DNA from: an uncultured Blastocatellia bacterium
Lineage (GTDB): Bacteria > Acidobacteriota > Blastocatellia > Pyrinomonadales > Pyrinomonadaceae
DNA: 30,914 bases
Assembly: GCA_946480785.1 (NCBI GenBank)
Contig: CAMLLD010000078.1
Coordinates: forward strand, 1 to 30,914
Direction of reading: 5' to 3'
The translations under genes and the position numbers were made by a program. The notes under the pieces were generated by a model. The model did no database searches. It was not told the origin of the DNA and saw only the letters and a program-made list of their open reading frames with translations. Below are positions 15,052-23,137 of this stretch, in pieces. Within the stretch, counting starts at the first letter, position 1. Each line of letters starts with the position of its first letter.

Positions 15052-15181
15052 TGCCTTTTCGAACCGTGACCGTTAAGTTCAGCGTGACATTTTCGGCATC
15101 AGTAGATTAGCACCCTTCCCGCAACTGCTGGAACAAACCAAGCGATTCTGTCGGTGGCGATAGGAAAAAGTTGCGAAGATT

Positions 15182-15199
15182 GTCCCGTCGGCTCCGCCA
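15182..15199 (+). repeat. Right attachment-site repeat
   Basis: Exact 18-base copy of the tRNA-Asp 3' end (12980-12997). The bases to its left do not resemble the rest of tRNA-Asp, arguing against a decayed second tRNA gene. Confidence 0.75.
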
Positions 15200-15214
15200 T
15201 TAAGTTCAACAATG

Positions 15215-15244
15215 AAGACCAGCCCACGGCTGGTCTTTGTTTTA
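15215..15244 (+). terminator. Strong intrinsic terminator beyond the right att repeat
   Basis: A perfect 10-bp stem (AAGACCAGCC / GGCTGGTCTT) with a CAC loop is followed by TGTTTT. It lies 16 bases after the tRNA 3'-end copy, which is where the original tRNA-Asp terminator would have been before island insertion. Confidence 0.8.
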
Positions 15245-15275
15245 TGGGCTTTTACTAATAATCCGCGCGCTGCTA

Positions 15276-15303
15276 TTGACCCGGCCAATTTTTTGATTAC
15301 AAT
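15276..15303 (+). promoter_or_regulatory. Sigma70-type promoter upstream of a structured RNA and moeA
   Basis: -35 TTGACC (15276-15281) and -10 TACAAT (15298-15303) are separated by 16 bases. Transcription would start near 15310. Confidence 0.55.
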
Positions 15304-15309
15304 CCCCTC

Positions 15310-15412
15310 CAACGGTGAATGTGGTTGCCGGGGTGAGGACGGTGACCAATCGAGGCTGAATGCCTCCGCCAACCTTGAGAGGCCGGTCCTAAAACCGGCC
15401 TTTCGGTTTTTT
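15310..15412 (+). ncRNA. Candidate structured RNA (leader or small RNA) before moeA
   Basis: A transcript from the promoter at 15276-15303 would be about 100 nt. It has a closing stem GGTTG (15323-15327) / CAACC (15370-15374) around a perfect hairpin GAGGC-TGAAT-GCCTC (15352-15366), then an intrinsic terminator. It could be a riboswitch or attenuator for moeA or a free small RNA. Given moeA downstream I considered the molybdenum-cofactor riboswitch, but I do not recognise its conserved parts from memory. Confidence 0.4.
15380..15412 (+). terminator. Intrinsic terminator ending the candidate RNA
   Basis: An 8-bp stem (AGGCCGGT / ACCGGCCT) with loop CCTAAA is followed by TTCGGTTTTTT. It lies 44 bases before moeA, so moeA expression requires read-through or another promoter. 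Confidence 0.75.
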
Positions 15413-15454
15413 GCCACAGATTTTGGCCACGATTTACACAGATAGACACGAACC
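15413..15454. repeat. Copy of the CCACAGATTT...TTTACACAGA intergenic repeat
   Basis: It shares GCCACAGATTT and GATTTACACAGA with the repeat at 10154-10213, though here without the inverted repeat. It fills the space where the moeA ribosome binding site would be. Confidence 0.5.
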
Positions 15455-15456
15455 AG

Positions 15457-16665
15457 ATGATTTCGGTAGCGGAAGCTATTCAGATCGTTAGACAACACAC
15501 GCGGCCGCTGCCGTCCGAACGCGTAAAGCTTCATGACGCTCTCGGTCGCGTACTCGCCGAAGAGATCGTCGCCGACTCCGATCTGCCGCCGTTCGATCGT
15601 TCGCAGATGGACGGTTACGCTGTGCGCGCCGAGGAAACGAGCGACGCGCCGGTGCGTTTGCGCATCGTCGGTGAGTCGGCGGCGGGCAAGGGTTGGCATC
15701 ACGAACTCAAACAAGGCGAAGCCGTCAGAATCATGACCGGCGCGCCCGTGCCTGTCGGCGCTGACAGCGTGCAGCAGGTTGAACTCGCTCACGAGCTCAA
15801 AGACGGCACGGTCGTCGAACTGCTCGAAGCGGTCGAGCTCGGTAAGTCGATCGTCAAACGCGGCGCGGAGATCAAAGCCGGCGAGATCGTTTTGCAAAGC
15901 GGCCTCAGGATTAACGCGGCGATGATGGCGGTGCTCGCGGCGTTTGGTTATGCGGAAGTCGCAGTGGGACAGCGTCCACGCGCCGGCGTGCTCGCCACCG
16001 GAACGGAGCTCGTCTCCGTTGACGAAAAACCCGGCCAGGATCAGATTCGCGATTCCAACAACTACTCGATCTCTGCTTACGCGCAACTCGCCGGCGCGTT
16101 GGTCCAACGTGTCGCATTCGCGCGTGACGAAACATCGGTGCTGAAAAATCAGATCGCTGAGGCCTCGGAGAGTTGCGACGTTATCGTTACGTCAGGCGGC
16201 GTCTCGATGGGCGTTTACGACGTCACGAAAGCGGCACTGAAAGAACTCGACGCGGAGATCTTCTTCGAACGCGTCGCGCTACGTCCCGGCAAGCCGACGG
16301 TTTTCGCACGACTGCCGAACGGCACGCTTGTCTTCGGCCTGCCGGGTAATCCGGTTTCGGTTGCGGTGACGTTCAATCTGTTCGCGCGGACGGCGCTGCT
16401 GGCGATGCAGGGCGTGACCGAGCCGGCGCTCAAATACGAAACCGCGGTGCTGGCGCGCAGCGTGAAAGGAAACACGGATCGCGACAGTTATCTGCCGGCG
16501 CAACTCACCACGAATGACGACGGCGAGCTGATCGCGTTTCCGCTTAAGTGGGGCGGCTCGTCTGACTTCGTCGCGTTCGCGCTGACGACCGCGCTCGCGA
16601 TCGTGCCTGCGGGAACGAAAACACTCGAAGCAAACTCGCTGGTGAAGGTGTTGCGCTTGCCCTAA
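15457..16665 (+). CDS. moeA: Molybdopterin molybdenumtransferase
   Basis: A 402-residue protein of normal length that inserts molybdate into adenylylated molybdopterin, the last step of molybdenum-cofactor synthesis (cytoplasm). Domain order is complete: N-terminal PPFDRSQMDGYAVRA (residues about 44-58), GEAVRIMTGAPVPVGADSV, the MoCF-binding domain with GVLATGTELV, IRDSNNYSI and VTSGGVSMGVYD, then KPTVFARLPNGTLVFGLPGNPVS, and a C-terminal beta domain. The ATG at 15457 has no ribosome binding site because a repeat ends just before it. It is followed by moaC after 27 bp, forming a Mo-cofactor operon. Confidence 0.96.
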   Translation: MISVAEAIQIVRQHTRPLPSERVKLHDALGRVLAEEIVADSDLPPFDRSQMDGYAVRAEETSDAPVRLRIVGESAAGKGWHHELKQGEAVRIMTGAPVPVGADSVQQVELAHELKDGTVVELLEAVELGKSIVKRGAEIKAGEIVLQSGLRINAAMMAVLAAFGYAEVAVGQRPRAGVLATGTELVSVDEKPGQDQIRDSNNYSISAYAQLAGALVQRVAFARDETSVLKNQIAEASESCDVIVTSGGVSMGVYDVTKAALKELDAEIFFERVALRPGKPTVFARLPNGTLVFGLPGNPVSVAVTFNLFARTALLAMQGVTEPALKYETAVLARSVKGNTDRDSYLPAQLTTNDDGELIAFPLKWGGSSDFVAFALTTALAIVPAGTKTLEANSLVKVLRLP

Positions 16666-16692
16666 GCTGAGGATTGTTATCTACTCTGCGCC

Positions 16693-17160
16693 ATGAGTCA
16701 GCTTTCTCACGTCGACGATCAGGGTCGCGTCCGCATGGTCGACACGAGTGACAAGGAAACCACTGCGCGCCGCGCGGTCGCGTCAGCGCGAGTGTTGATG
16801 AACGCCGAGACGGTGGCCGCACTGCGTGCTCATCGCACACCGAAGGGCGATCCGTTGGAAGCGGCACGACTCGCGGGCATCATGGCCGCGAAACGCACGG
16901 CCGATCTGATTCCCCTTTGTCATCCCCTGCCCTTAACGCACATCGACGTGCAGGCAGAGTTGATCGATACCGGCGTTTCGCTAAAAGCCGACGTCTCGAC
17001 GAAGGCGCAAACTGGTGTCGAGATGGAAGCGCTAACCGCAGTCTCCGTCGCGGCGCTCACGATCTACGACATGTGCAAAGCACTCGAAAAAGGCATGACG
17101 ATCACTGACATTCGTCTCGAAAGCAAGACGGGCGGGAAATCCGGCGACTACTCGGCTTAG
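16693..17160 (+). CDS. moaC: Cyclic pyranopterin monophosphate synthase
   Basis: A 155-residue protein of normal size. It converts the MoaA product (3',8-cyclo-7,8-dihydro-GTP) to cyclic pyranopterin monophosphate. Signatures: [19 protein letters not shown] near the start, [33 protein letters not shown] with the active-site His, [29 protein letters not shown] with the catalytic Asp and Lys, and [10 protein letters not shown] at the end. It is co-directional with moeA. No moaA, moaD, moaE or moaB is present in the window. Confidence 0.96.
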   Translation: MSQLSHVDDQGRVRMVDTSDKETTARRAVASARVLMNAETVAALRAHRTPKGDPLEAARLAGIMAAKRTADLIPLCHPLPLTHIDVQAELIDTGVSLKADVSTKAQTGVEMEALTAVSVAALTIYDMCKALEKGMTITDIRLESKTGGKSGDYSA

Positions 17161-17238
17161 CGGAACATCCTGTCTGCGTTGTGCGTTTTAGCCCCTGCGA
17201 ACTAAAATACGCTCAAACCGCCAGCCGGAGTATTAAAG

Positions 17239-18027
17239 ATGAGAATGAGAATTTCACACGATGCGCGACCGCAGGCTATGACGCTGCTCGTGGCCGCAAT
17301 AATTTCAGTGCTGCTCTGGTTCATTCCTTATGTGGAAATTCTCGGATACCCGTTCAGACTCTTCGTCACGTTTATCCATGAAGGCTCACACGCACTCGCC
17401 GCTGTGTTGACCGGCCACTCGGTGCAGAGCCTGAGCGTTTCGTTCGACACGAGCGGGCTCACGCAGCGCGAGCCTGCCGGCCTGCTCGCAAACATGTTCA
17501 TCTCGAGCGCCGGTTACATGGGCTCGATGGCTTTCGGCGCGTTGTTACTGTTTCTGATTCGGAAGTCCGTGAAGAGCCGCTTCATTCTCGCCGCCTGCGG
17601 AGTACTTATCGCCGCGCTGACTCTCGTATTTGGCGTGTTCACCTCAGCATTCACTTTTGCGGCGTGGCCCAGTATTCCGTTCACGCTAGTCTCCGGCGGC
17701 ATTATTTCAGCGGGGCTGTTCCTGGTGGCCAAGTTTGCGACAAAGCGCGTGGCGACGTTCTTCGTCAGCTTTCTCGCAGTGCAATGCGTGCTTAACGCGT
17801 TGCTCGATCTAAAGACAGTCTTCTTCCTCTCGACGCCGTTTGCACCCACGATTCCGAACGACGCGGTGAACATGGCAAACTATACGGGAGTGCCCGCCAT
17901 TCTGTGGGCCGCGCTCTGGATCGCGCTGGCGCTGGGAATACTATGGTGGGCGATGCGACTCTACGTCGCCGGCCGCGACAAAGGCTATCAGCCGGATCTG
18001 CCGTTTGAAGAAATCCCTCCGATCTAG
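17239..18027 (+). CDS. M50B-like integral membrane metalloprotease family protein
   Basis: A 262-residue protein. ATG 17239 has GGAG about 8 bases upstream. HEGSH (residues 47-51, in LFVTFIHEGSHALAAVLTGH) lies in an N-terminal transmembrane region and matches the HExxH zinc motif of the M50B-like family. About six hydrophobic segments follow (for example YMGSMAFGALLLFLI, FILAACGVLIAALTLVFGVF, ILWAALWIALALGILWWAM). No clear second motif (NPDG) typical of site-2 proteases was seen. The substrate and even protease activity are unknown. The stop codon overlaps that of the convergent TonB-dependent receptor gene in a CTAG. Confidence 0.82.
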   Translation: MRMRISHDARPQAMTLLVAAIISVLLWFIPYVEILGYPFRLFVTFIHEGSHALAAVLTGHSVQSLSVSFDTSGLTQREPAGLLANMFISSAGYMGSMAFGALLLFLIRKSVKSRFILAACGVLIAALTLVFGVFTSAFTFAAWPSIPFTLVSGGIISAGLFLVAKFATKRVATFFVSFLAVQCVLNALLDLKTVFFLSTPFAPTIPNDAVNMANYTGVPAILWAALWIALALGILWWAMRLYVAGRDKGYQPDLPFEEIPPI

Positions 18028-21008
18028 AAGGTGAACCGGGCCTGAAGCTGGAACATCCGCGGCGGATCGATGTTCGCAAACGCCGGGATCGCATTCGGAG
18101 AAGTTCCCACCGCACCAACAAACTGTCCAAACGTCGGCAAGGCAATCGCCGTATCGCCGTACACCGTCACGCCACGCCCGAGAAAGTTTCCGTGATTGAA
18201 AAGGTTGAAGCCTTCGAGCCGCAGCAGGACGCTCGTGCGCTCTGACGTCTTGAAGCGCTTCTCGATGTAGGCGTTTACTTCCGAAGTCGGCGACCCGCGA
18301 AACGCTGACTTGCTGAGAATCACGCCGTTGACAACCGGCCGGTCGTTATTGATCCCGTCGCCGTTGTTGTCGATGCCCGTCGTCGCATTGAACGGCCGGG
18401 CCGAAGCAAACGTCGACACCGTTCCCGCCGTGAAGTCCCACGGAAAGCGATACTGAACAGTCACGACGCCGCGATGGCGCTGGTCCACCACGCTCGGACC
18501 GCGCTCGATCTCGCCGAGCTCAGTGATGTTGCTTTCGTTTGGTCCAATGCCGTTGCCGTCCGGCTCGAAAGTGTTCGTCGCGCTCGAAAACGTGTAACTG
18601 ACCGACGCGTACAAACGCCGGCTACCACGATAACTAAACTGCGTCTGCAAACCGTTGTAGTCCGCAACGCCGAGATTCATGATCACGTTCACCTGGCGAA
18701 CGCCGCCGGGCGCCGGCAGAATCGGCCGCGTGAGATTCGCTGCAGCGACGCTTCTCGTTTGACCCGGCGCAGTACGCGGGAAAGGCGTGGGCGCGTTTAG
18801 ATCGACAGTGCGATCGAGATTGGACCAGTGTTGGCGAACGTAGTCGGCGCCGAAGAAGAAGCCTTTGAAAAATTCGCGCTCGGCGCCGAGGGTAAAGACC
18901 TGGCTGCGCGGGTTCACCAGTTCGTCCGGATAGTTCGGCAGCTTATCGAAGTTCAATCCGAACCGCGCAAACTGCTCGCGGTAGAAGTCGCGCAAGCCGG
19001 CGCGGATCGTGATGTCGCGAGCAGGCAGTTGCGACGCCGGAATGGTCTTCGGATCGACGTTCACCGGGAGACACGAGCCGACGAGACAAGTCGGGAATCC
19101 GGGTTGGCCCAGGATCGCGGTGTAGGTCGTCAGACCATCGAGTCCGTTAACGAGATAACCCGCCACGGCATTCGCACGAATCTGCGTGTAGTACATCGCG
19201 TAGCCGCCGCGAATCGCGAGCCGCGGATCACTGCCCGGATGCCAACCGAAGCCAATGCGCGGCGCGAAATTCTTTTTCGCGTCCGTGAGTGTCTGCCGGT
19301 CGTAGCGCAGCCCGACGTCGAGCGTGAAGTTACTACGCAGATGCATACTGTCCTGAATGAAGAGCGTGTTGAGCCACTGCGGCAACTCGTAACTGTTGAT
19401 CCCGAAGTCGATCGGTTGCGTGTAGTTCTGCACGTCGTTCAGCGTCAACTGTCCGAACGGCGCGGTCGTCGTGTTCTTGAACGTAAACGTACCGAGGATC
19501 GCGGTGCCCGGCTCACTGCCGAAACCACCCGACGTGTGATGAATGACGCTGCCGCCGAACCGCAAATAATGCTTGCCCAACGACCACGAGATCGTGTCGG
19601 TGAATTGATATTGATGACTCCAGAGATCCGACGCGCGTGATTGGCCGATCGTGAACGGCACCGCGCCGCCGCGAGTGTAAGTGGTCGACAGGTTCTGTGC
19701 TTCCCAAAGCGTCACCGGATCGCCGTGCAGATACGCAAAGCGCGCTTCGTTTATGAGCCGCGTGTTGATGACGGCGGTGTGATTGATCTGCATGGTCCAC
19801 GCGCGACGCGAATAACGACGCGCGACGCTCGGCGCGTTTGTGCCGCCGACCGCATCCTGCGGATTGTCGTCGAAGAAACGGTCCACGTTCATGCGCACCG
19901 CGAGGTTCTGGTTCGACGTGAGCTTGTGATCGACGCGGGCGTCTAAAAGAAACTGTCGATAGTGTCCGGTGTAAGCAAGATTTCCATCCGGCGGCAAAAC
20001 AAACGCCGGCAGCGAGGTCGAAAGAAACGTCGTGCGGTTCTGCCGCGTGTAATCTGCCGTGGCAAAGAAAAAGGTGCGGTCTCGGACGATTGGACCACCA
20101 ATCGTGCCGGAGTACTGCTGCAACGCATCGGGAACATCGACGGGATTGATCGCGCGCAGCGTGCTCGGCGTGACGCAAGTCGGCACCGTGCGTGGACAAA
20201 AGTCTCTGGTCGAAAACGTCTTCGCTTGCCAGTCGCCGGGACGAAACATGAACAACGCTTCGCCGTGTAAGTCGTTCGTGCCTGATTTGGTAACGATGTT
20301 CAGCGCCGGTCCCGCGGTCCAACCATACTCAGCCGAGAAAGCATTCGAGAGAATCGCGATCTCCTGAATCGCGCCAAGCGGGATCGTCGCGACGGCCGTT
20401 TGCCGGCCCCAGCCCTCGTCGTTGTTCGCGCCGTCGAGCGTGACGGTCGTGGCGCGGCGCGATCCCGCGCCGGTGATGAAATAGATCTGATTGACGAAAA
20501 GGTCGCCCGTTCCCTTCCCCTGGCGAAAAGCGGAATTCAGCAACGGCAGCGTGGTCGTCTTGCGGCCGAGGATCGGCGTCTCGTTTATACGGTCACTGCG
20601 TAAAGGAATGCCGATCAACGGATCGGCGCGCACGCCTTCAGTAGTGCCGTAGATGGTGACTTCGGCATTTGGCGATCCTGCGGCCAACGTCACCTTGATC
20701 GTCGCGGTTTCACCCGAGCGCAACGTGAGACCGCTGCGTTCCTCGTTGCCGAAACCTTCGCGCGCGACCGTCACCTTGTAAGTTCCGGTGAGCGACAAGC
20801 CGGGGAACGTTGCCGCGCCGTCAGTGCCCGTGACAGCCTCGCGTGAGTCACCGGTCGCAGTGTTCGCGACAGTGACCTTCGCGTCCTTTACGACCGCGCC
20901 GGTTTGGTCCGCAACGACGACGATCATCGACGCAGTGTTCGGTGACTGCGCCAGCGCGGTTGCGGCGACGAGAATGATGAGCGAAGGTAAAAGCAGCAGT
21001 CTTTTCAT
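18024..21008 (-). CDS. TonB-dependent receptor with carboxypeptidase-regulatory-like domain (Oar-like)
   Basis: A 994-residue outer-membrane protein. ATG 21008 starts a signal peptide (MKRLLLLPSLIILVAATALAQ); the frame extends 12 residues upstream without a good site. Residues about 25-115 are a carboxypeptidase-regulatory-like beta-sandwich (VVVADQTGAVVKDAKVTVAN, FPGLSLTGTYKVTVAREGF). A plug-like region follows (LDGANNDEGWGRQTA, IPLGAIQEIAILSNAFSAEYGWTAGPALNIVTKSGTNDLHGEAL), then a long beta-barrel ending in an aromatic residue (FQLQARFTF), the usual signal for barrel insertion. This type is expanded in Acidobacteriota; the substrate is unknown (possibly oligosaccharide or peptide). No TonB box was identified with confidence. 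Confidence 0.92.
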   Translation of the reverse strand: MKRLLLLPSLIILVAATALAQSPNTASMIVVVADQTGAVVKDAKVTVANTATGDSREAVTGTDGAATFPGLSLTGTYKVTVAREGFGNEERSGLTLRSGETATIKVTLAAGSPNAEVTIYGTTEGVRADPLIGIPLRSDRINETPILGRKTTTLPLLNSAFRQGKGTGDLFVNQIYFITGAGSRRATTVTLDGANNDEGWGRQTAVATIPLGAIQEIAILSNAFSAEYGWTAGPALNIVTKSGTNDLHGEALFMFRPGDWQAKTFSTRDFCPRTVPTCVTPSTLRAINPVDVPDALQQYSGTIGGPIVRDRTFFFATADYTRQNRTTFLSTSLPAFVLPPDGNLAYTGHYRQFLLDARVDHKLTSNQNLAVRMNVDRFFDDNPQDAVGGTNAPSVARRYSRRAWTMQINHTAVINTRLINEARFAYLHGDPVTLWEAQNLSTTYTRGGAVPFTIGQSRASDLWSHQYQFTDTISWSLGKHYLRFGGSVIHHTSGGFGSEPGTAILGTFTFKNTTTAPFGQLTLNDVQNYTQPIDFGINSYELPQWLNTLFIQDSMHLRSNFTLDVGLRYDRQTLTDAKKNFAPRIGFGWHPGSDPRLAIRGGYAMYYTQIRANAVAGYLVNGLDGLTTYTAILGQPGFPTCLVGSCLPVNVDPKTIPASQLPARDITIRAGLRDFYREQFARFGLNFDKLPNYPDELVNPRSQVFTLGAEREFFKGFFFGADYVRQHWSNLDRTVDLNAPTPFPRTAPGQTRSVAAANLTRPILPAPGGVRQVNVIMNLGVADYNGLQTQFSYRGSRRLYASVSYTFSSATNTFEPDGNGIGPNESNITELGEIERGPSVVDQRHRGVVTVQYRFPWDFTAGTVSTFASARPFNATTGIDNNGDGINNDRPVVNGVILSKSAFRGSPTSEVNAYIEKRFKTSERTSVLLRLEGFNLFNHGNFLGRGVTVYGDTAIALPTFGQFVGAVGTSPNAIPAFANIDPPRMFQLQARFTF

Positions 21009-21143
21009 AATCACGTTCCCACGACACTGACGGTCGTTCAGCATAGCGTTGGTTGATACGGGCGGGAGGAGTCGAAACTCTATCGTCGCCGGCCAACTAC
21101 TACCAGCCGTCGTAATCTGCTTGGCAGGCGAAATGTTCGGGGG

Positions 21144-22154
21144 TTAGCTGAGGAACTTAACGACTTGTTCGAGGAACGTGTGCACCGCGGCCAGCACTTG
21201 CGGCCGGCTCTCGATCGATACTCCGGTGACAACCACTGCGCTGAGCACCAGCCACGGCATGAAGCGAAACAGCGGCGCACTGCTGACTAAGTGGCGCGGA
21301 TCCGTCGCGGCGAGTTCGACGAGCCGGCGCACGCGCACCTTAACGCGCGGCGTGTCCTCGTCATCCGACAGAAACGCGGAAACTGACGCGGGCATGATCT
21401 GCTGCTGGCCCTTCGGAATCATCTTCGCGATCCGCACGAGCGCCGACGCGAGATTGAGTGCGACGATGGAACTGCGTTCGGCTGCGTGTTCGTCGGCAGC
21501 GGATTCCGACGCGTCGCTCCACGCGCGATCGAGCGAACGGCCGCACGGAGTCAGCAGGAGGGCGGCGCGGCTGATGCGCATCACCGAGCGTTTGAAGTTA
21601 TCGCGGGCGGCGAGATGTCCGCACTCGTGAGCGATCGCCGCGGCTAGTTCTTCCTGGCTCAACGAGTCGAGCACCTGGTGCGCGATGAAGAGTCGTGGCC
21701 GCAGCGCGCCGACGACGGCGATGAGCGGAAACGAGTGTTGGACCACAAACGTCGGTACGGCGATCGCGTCGAGTTGAATCGGAGTCGACGTCGCGAGCCA
21801 CTGTTTCAGCAGCGAACGCGTTGCGAGCCACGAGCGCAACCCGCGCGCGATTGCGAGCGCCACGCCGACAGCGGAAAGCGCCGCCAGCGTTCCGAGTTTC
21901 CAACTGACGAATTCTTCTGTTTTGTGTGGCTCGTAGATGAGATACGACGGGATCATGAAAGCGGCGAGTGCGACGATCGCGATCACCGGCGGCCCGATGC
22001 GCATCACGAACAGGATCTCCGCTCGCGTGCGCGCCGAGCATCTGCGTAGCAATCGCTTACTGGCGCGGCCCGCGCCGGCGGCGGCCATCGTTGCCGTCGC
22101 GTTGATCGCCAGCAAGAGCGCAAGTAAGAGAGTGATGCCGAGGAATGCGTACAT
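21144..22154 (-). CDS. M56/M48-like membrane metallopeptidase (BlaR1-like, no sensor domain)
   Basis: A 336-residue protein. Hydrophobic segments lie at about 1-25, 50-74 and 85-105, with another near 295-315. The zinc motif HECGH is at 176-180 (EELAAAIAHECGHLAARD), and ESAADEHAAE at about 217-226 supplies the third ligand. A PTFVVQHSFPLIAVVGALRPRLFI segment typical of the M56 peptidase domain precedes it. Unlike BlaR1/MecR1, the protein ends soon after the last membrane segment, with no penicillin-binding sensor domain. It is encoded 6 bp after the BlaI-type repressor, the usual partner it would cleave on receiving a signal. Confidence 0.88.
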   Translation of the reverse strand: MYAFLGITLLLALLLAINATATMAAAGAGRASKRLLRRCSARTRAEILFVMRIGPPVIAIVALAAFMIPSYLIYEPHKTEEFVSWKLGTLAALSAVGVALAIARGLRSWLATRSLLKQWLATSTPIQLDAIAVPTFVVQHSFPLIAVVGALRPRLFIAHQVLDSLSQEELAAAIAHECGHLAARDNFKRSVMRISRAALLLTPCGRSLDRAWSDASESAADEHAAERSSIVALNLASALVRIAKMIPKGQQQIMPASVSAFLSDDEDTPRVKVRVRRLVELAATDPRHLVSSAPLFRFMPWLVLSAVVVTGVSIESRPQVLAAVHTFLEQVVKFLS

Positions 22155-22160
22155 CGAACG

Positions 22161-22601
22161 TTATCTTCGTTTCAGTTCGCGCTTCTTTTCCTGAACGAGG
22201 CGATCGAGCTCGTCGAGCAACTCGCGATCTCGTTCGGTGATCGTGTCGACGATGCAGGCGAGCACCGGTTCGACCTGATCCGCACCGTGACCGAGCAGGC
22301 CGTCGACGACGTCCTCTTTGATCCCGCGCTCGAAGTCCTCACGACTCACCACCGCCGAGTACAAGAAGGCGCGACCGTCTTTACGTCGCGCCAGCAGGTT
22401 CTTTTTGAACAGCCGATCGAGCGTGGTCATGATCGTGGTGTAAGCGATCCGCTCGTCGAACGCGCGGTGAATGTCGCGCACGCTGATTTCGCCGAGCCGC
22501 CACGTTTCTTCGAGCACCTCGCGCTCGAGTTTTCCGAGCGCAAAACAGGCAATCTCGCGCGGCCGCCGAAACCCACGCAGCAGAAATCGAGAGGTTTTCA
22601 T
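22161..22601 (-). CDS. BlaI/MecI/CopY family transcriptional repressor
   Basis: A 146-residue protein. The winged-helix domain is recognisable: LGKLEREVLEETWRLGEISVRDIHRAFDERIAYTTIMTTLDRLFKKNLLARRKDGRAFLYSAVVSREDFERG. A C-terminal charged helix for dimerisation follows (ITERDRELLDELDRLVQEKKRELKRR). The protein represses its own operon until the partner M56 peptidase inactivates it. A TGTACA palindrome lies just upstream of the start in TTGTACAGAG and could be part of the operator, though the full TACAnnTGTA dyad of this family is not present. The target genes beyond the M56 gene are unknown. Confidence 0.9.
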   Translation of the reverse strand: MKTSRFLLRGFRRPREIACFALGKLEREVLEETWRLGEISVRDIHRAFDERIAYTTIMTTLDRLFKKNLLARRKDGRAFLYSAVVSREDFERGIKEDVVDGLLGHGADQVEPVLACIVDTITERDRELLDELDRLVQEKKRELKRR

Positions 22602-22643
22602 AACTTGTACAGAGCTCCGACCGGCTTCAGTTTTCGTTGGGGC

Positions 22644-23120
22644 TTACTTGGCCGGTTTAATGGCCAACGTTTGGAGCACCACAGTATCGTTTCCGGTTTC
22701 GATTGACAAGGTCGAGCCTGACGACACTGTAAAAAACTCGTCGATGGCGCGCTTCTGACGCTGGCCGTCGATCACCGTGTACATGTCCTCACCGCTGCGC
22801 ACCTGCACGATCAAGAATCCCGTTTCGGGAAACTTATCGATACGCTGCCGGTTCGGAATATTCCAATTGCGGAGTGTCATCTGAACCTGACCCTGGCCAG
22901 CCGAAAGCAACTTCGGATTCTTGAGTGCCGCGCGGCCATCGAAACGCTCGATCGGTTGCAACGGCAGCGTCGCGTCGAACTTTTCCCGCGCTTCTCCTTC
23001 ATTCGCCGGACTGGCAGAAGGCGAGGGCGACGGCGACGGCGACGGACGCTGAGCAAAACAGACGAGCGCAACGGTCCCTACAAGCAACAAACCCAGGCAC
23101 ATTACAAAGTAGCGCTTCAT
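22644..23120 (-). CDS. Exported hypothetical protein with Pro-Ser repeat, possibly cupin-like
   Basis: A 158-residue protein. ATG 23120 has AGGAG 7 bases upstream. It has a signal peptide (YFVMCLGLLLVGTVALVCFAQ), a low-complexity PSPSPSPSPSASP stretch, then a compact beta-rich part (FLIVQVRSGEDMYTVIDGQ, FFTVSSGSTLSIETGNDTVVLQTLAIKP). The end resembles the end of the protein at 24766-25242 (hydrophobic strand after a Gly-Ser/Thr turn), and both may be cupin-like; this is inference. It is the last of a three-gene unit and starts 17 bp after the propeller gene stop. No enzymatic residues recognised. Confidence 0.7.
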   Translation of the reverse strand: MKRYFVMCLGLLLVGTVALVCFAQRPSPSPSPSPSASPANEGEAREKFDATLPLQPIERFDGRAALKNPKLLSAGQGQVQMTLRNWNIPNRQRIDKFPETGFLIVQVRSGEDMYTVIDGQRQKRAIDEFFTVSSGSTLSIETGNDTVVLQTLAIKPAK

Positions 23121-23137
23121 GATGTTTCTCCTGCCGT

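Larger units (their letters stand above)
15010..15456. other. Gene-free stretch between hicA and moeA
   Basis: It holds, in order: a hairpin after hicA, about 130 bp in which I see nothing firm, the right att repeat, a strong terminator, a promoter, a structured RNA ending in a terminator, and a repeat directly before moeA. No reading frame here looks genuine. Confidence 0.6.

Noticed and set aside
15182..15199. Remains of a second, decayed tRNA-Asp gene
   Set aside because: Only the last 18 bases match; the preceding sequence shows no similarity to the rest of the tRNA, so an att repeat is the better reading.
15079..16107. A 342-codon open frame on the - strand that could be taken for an island integrase
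   Set aside because: Most of it is antisense to moeA and it has no tyrosine- or serine-recombinase motifs; the part near the att repeat looks non-coding.
22980..23050. GGCGAC-type simple repeat as a regulatory repeat
   Set aside because: It encodes the Pro-Ser linker of the small exported protein and needs no further explanation.
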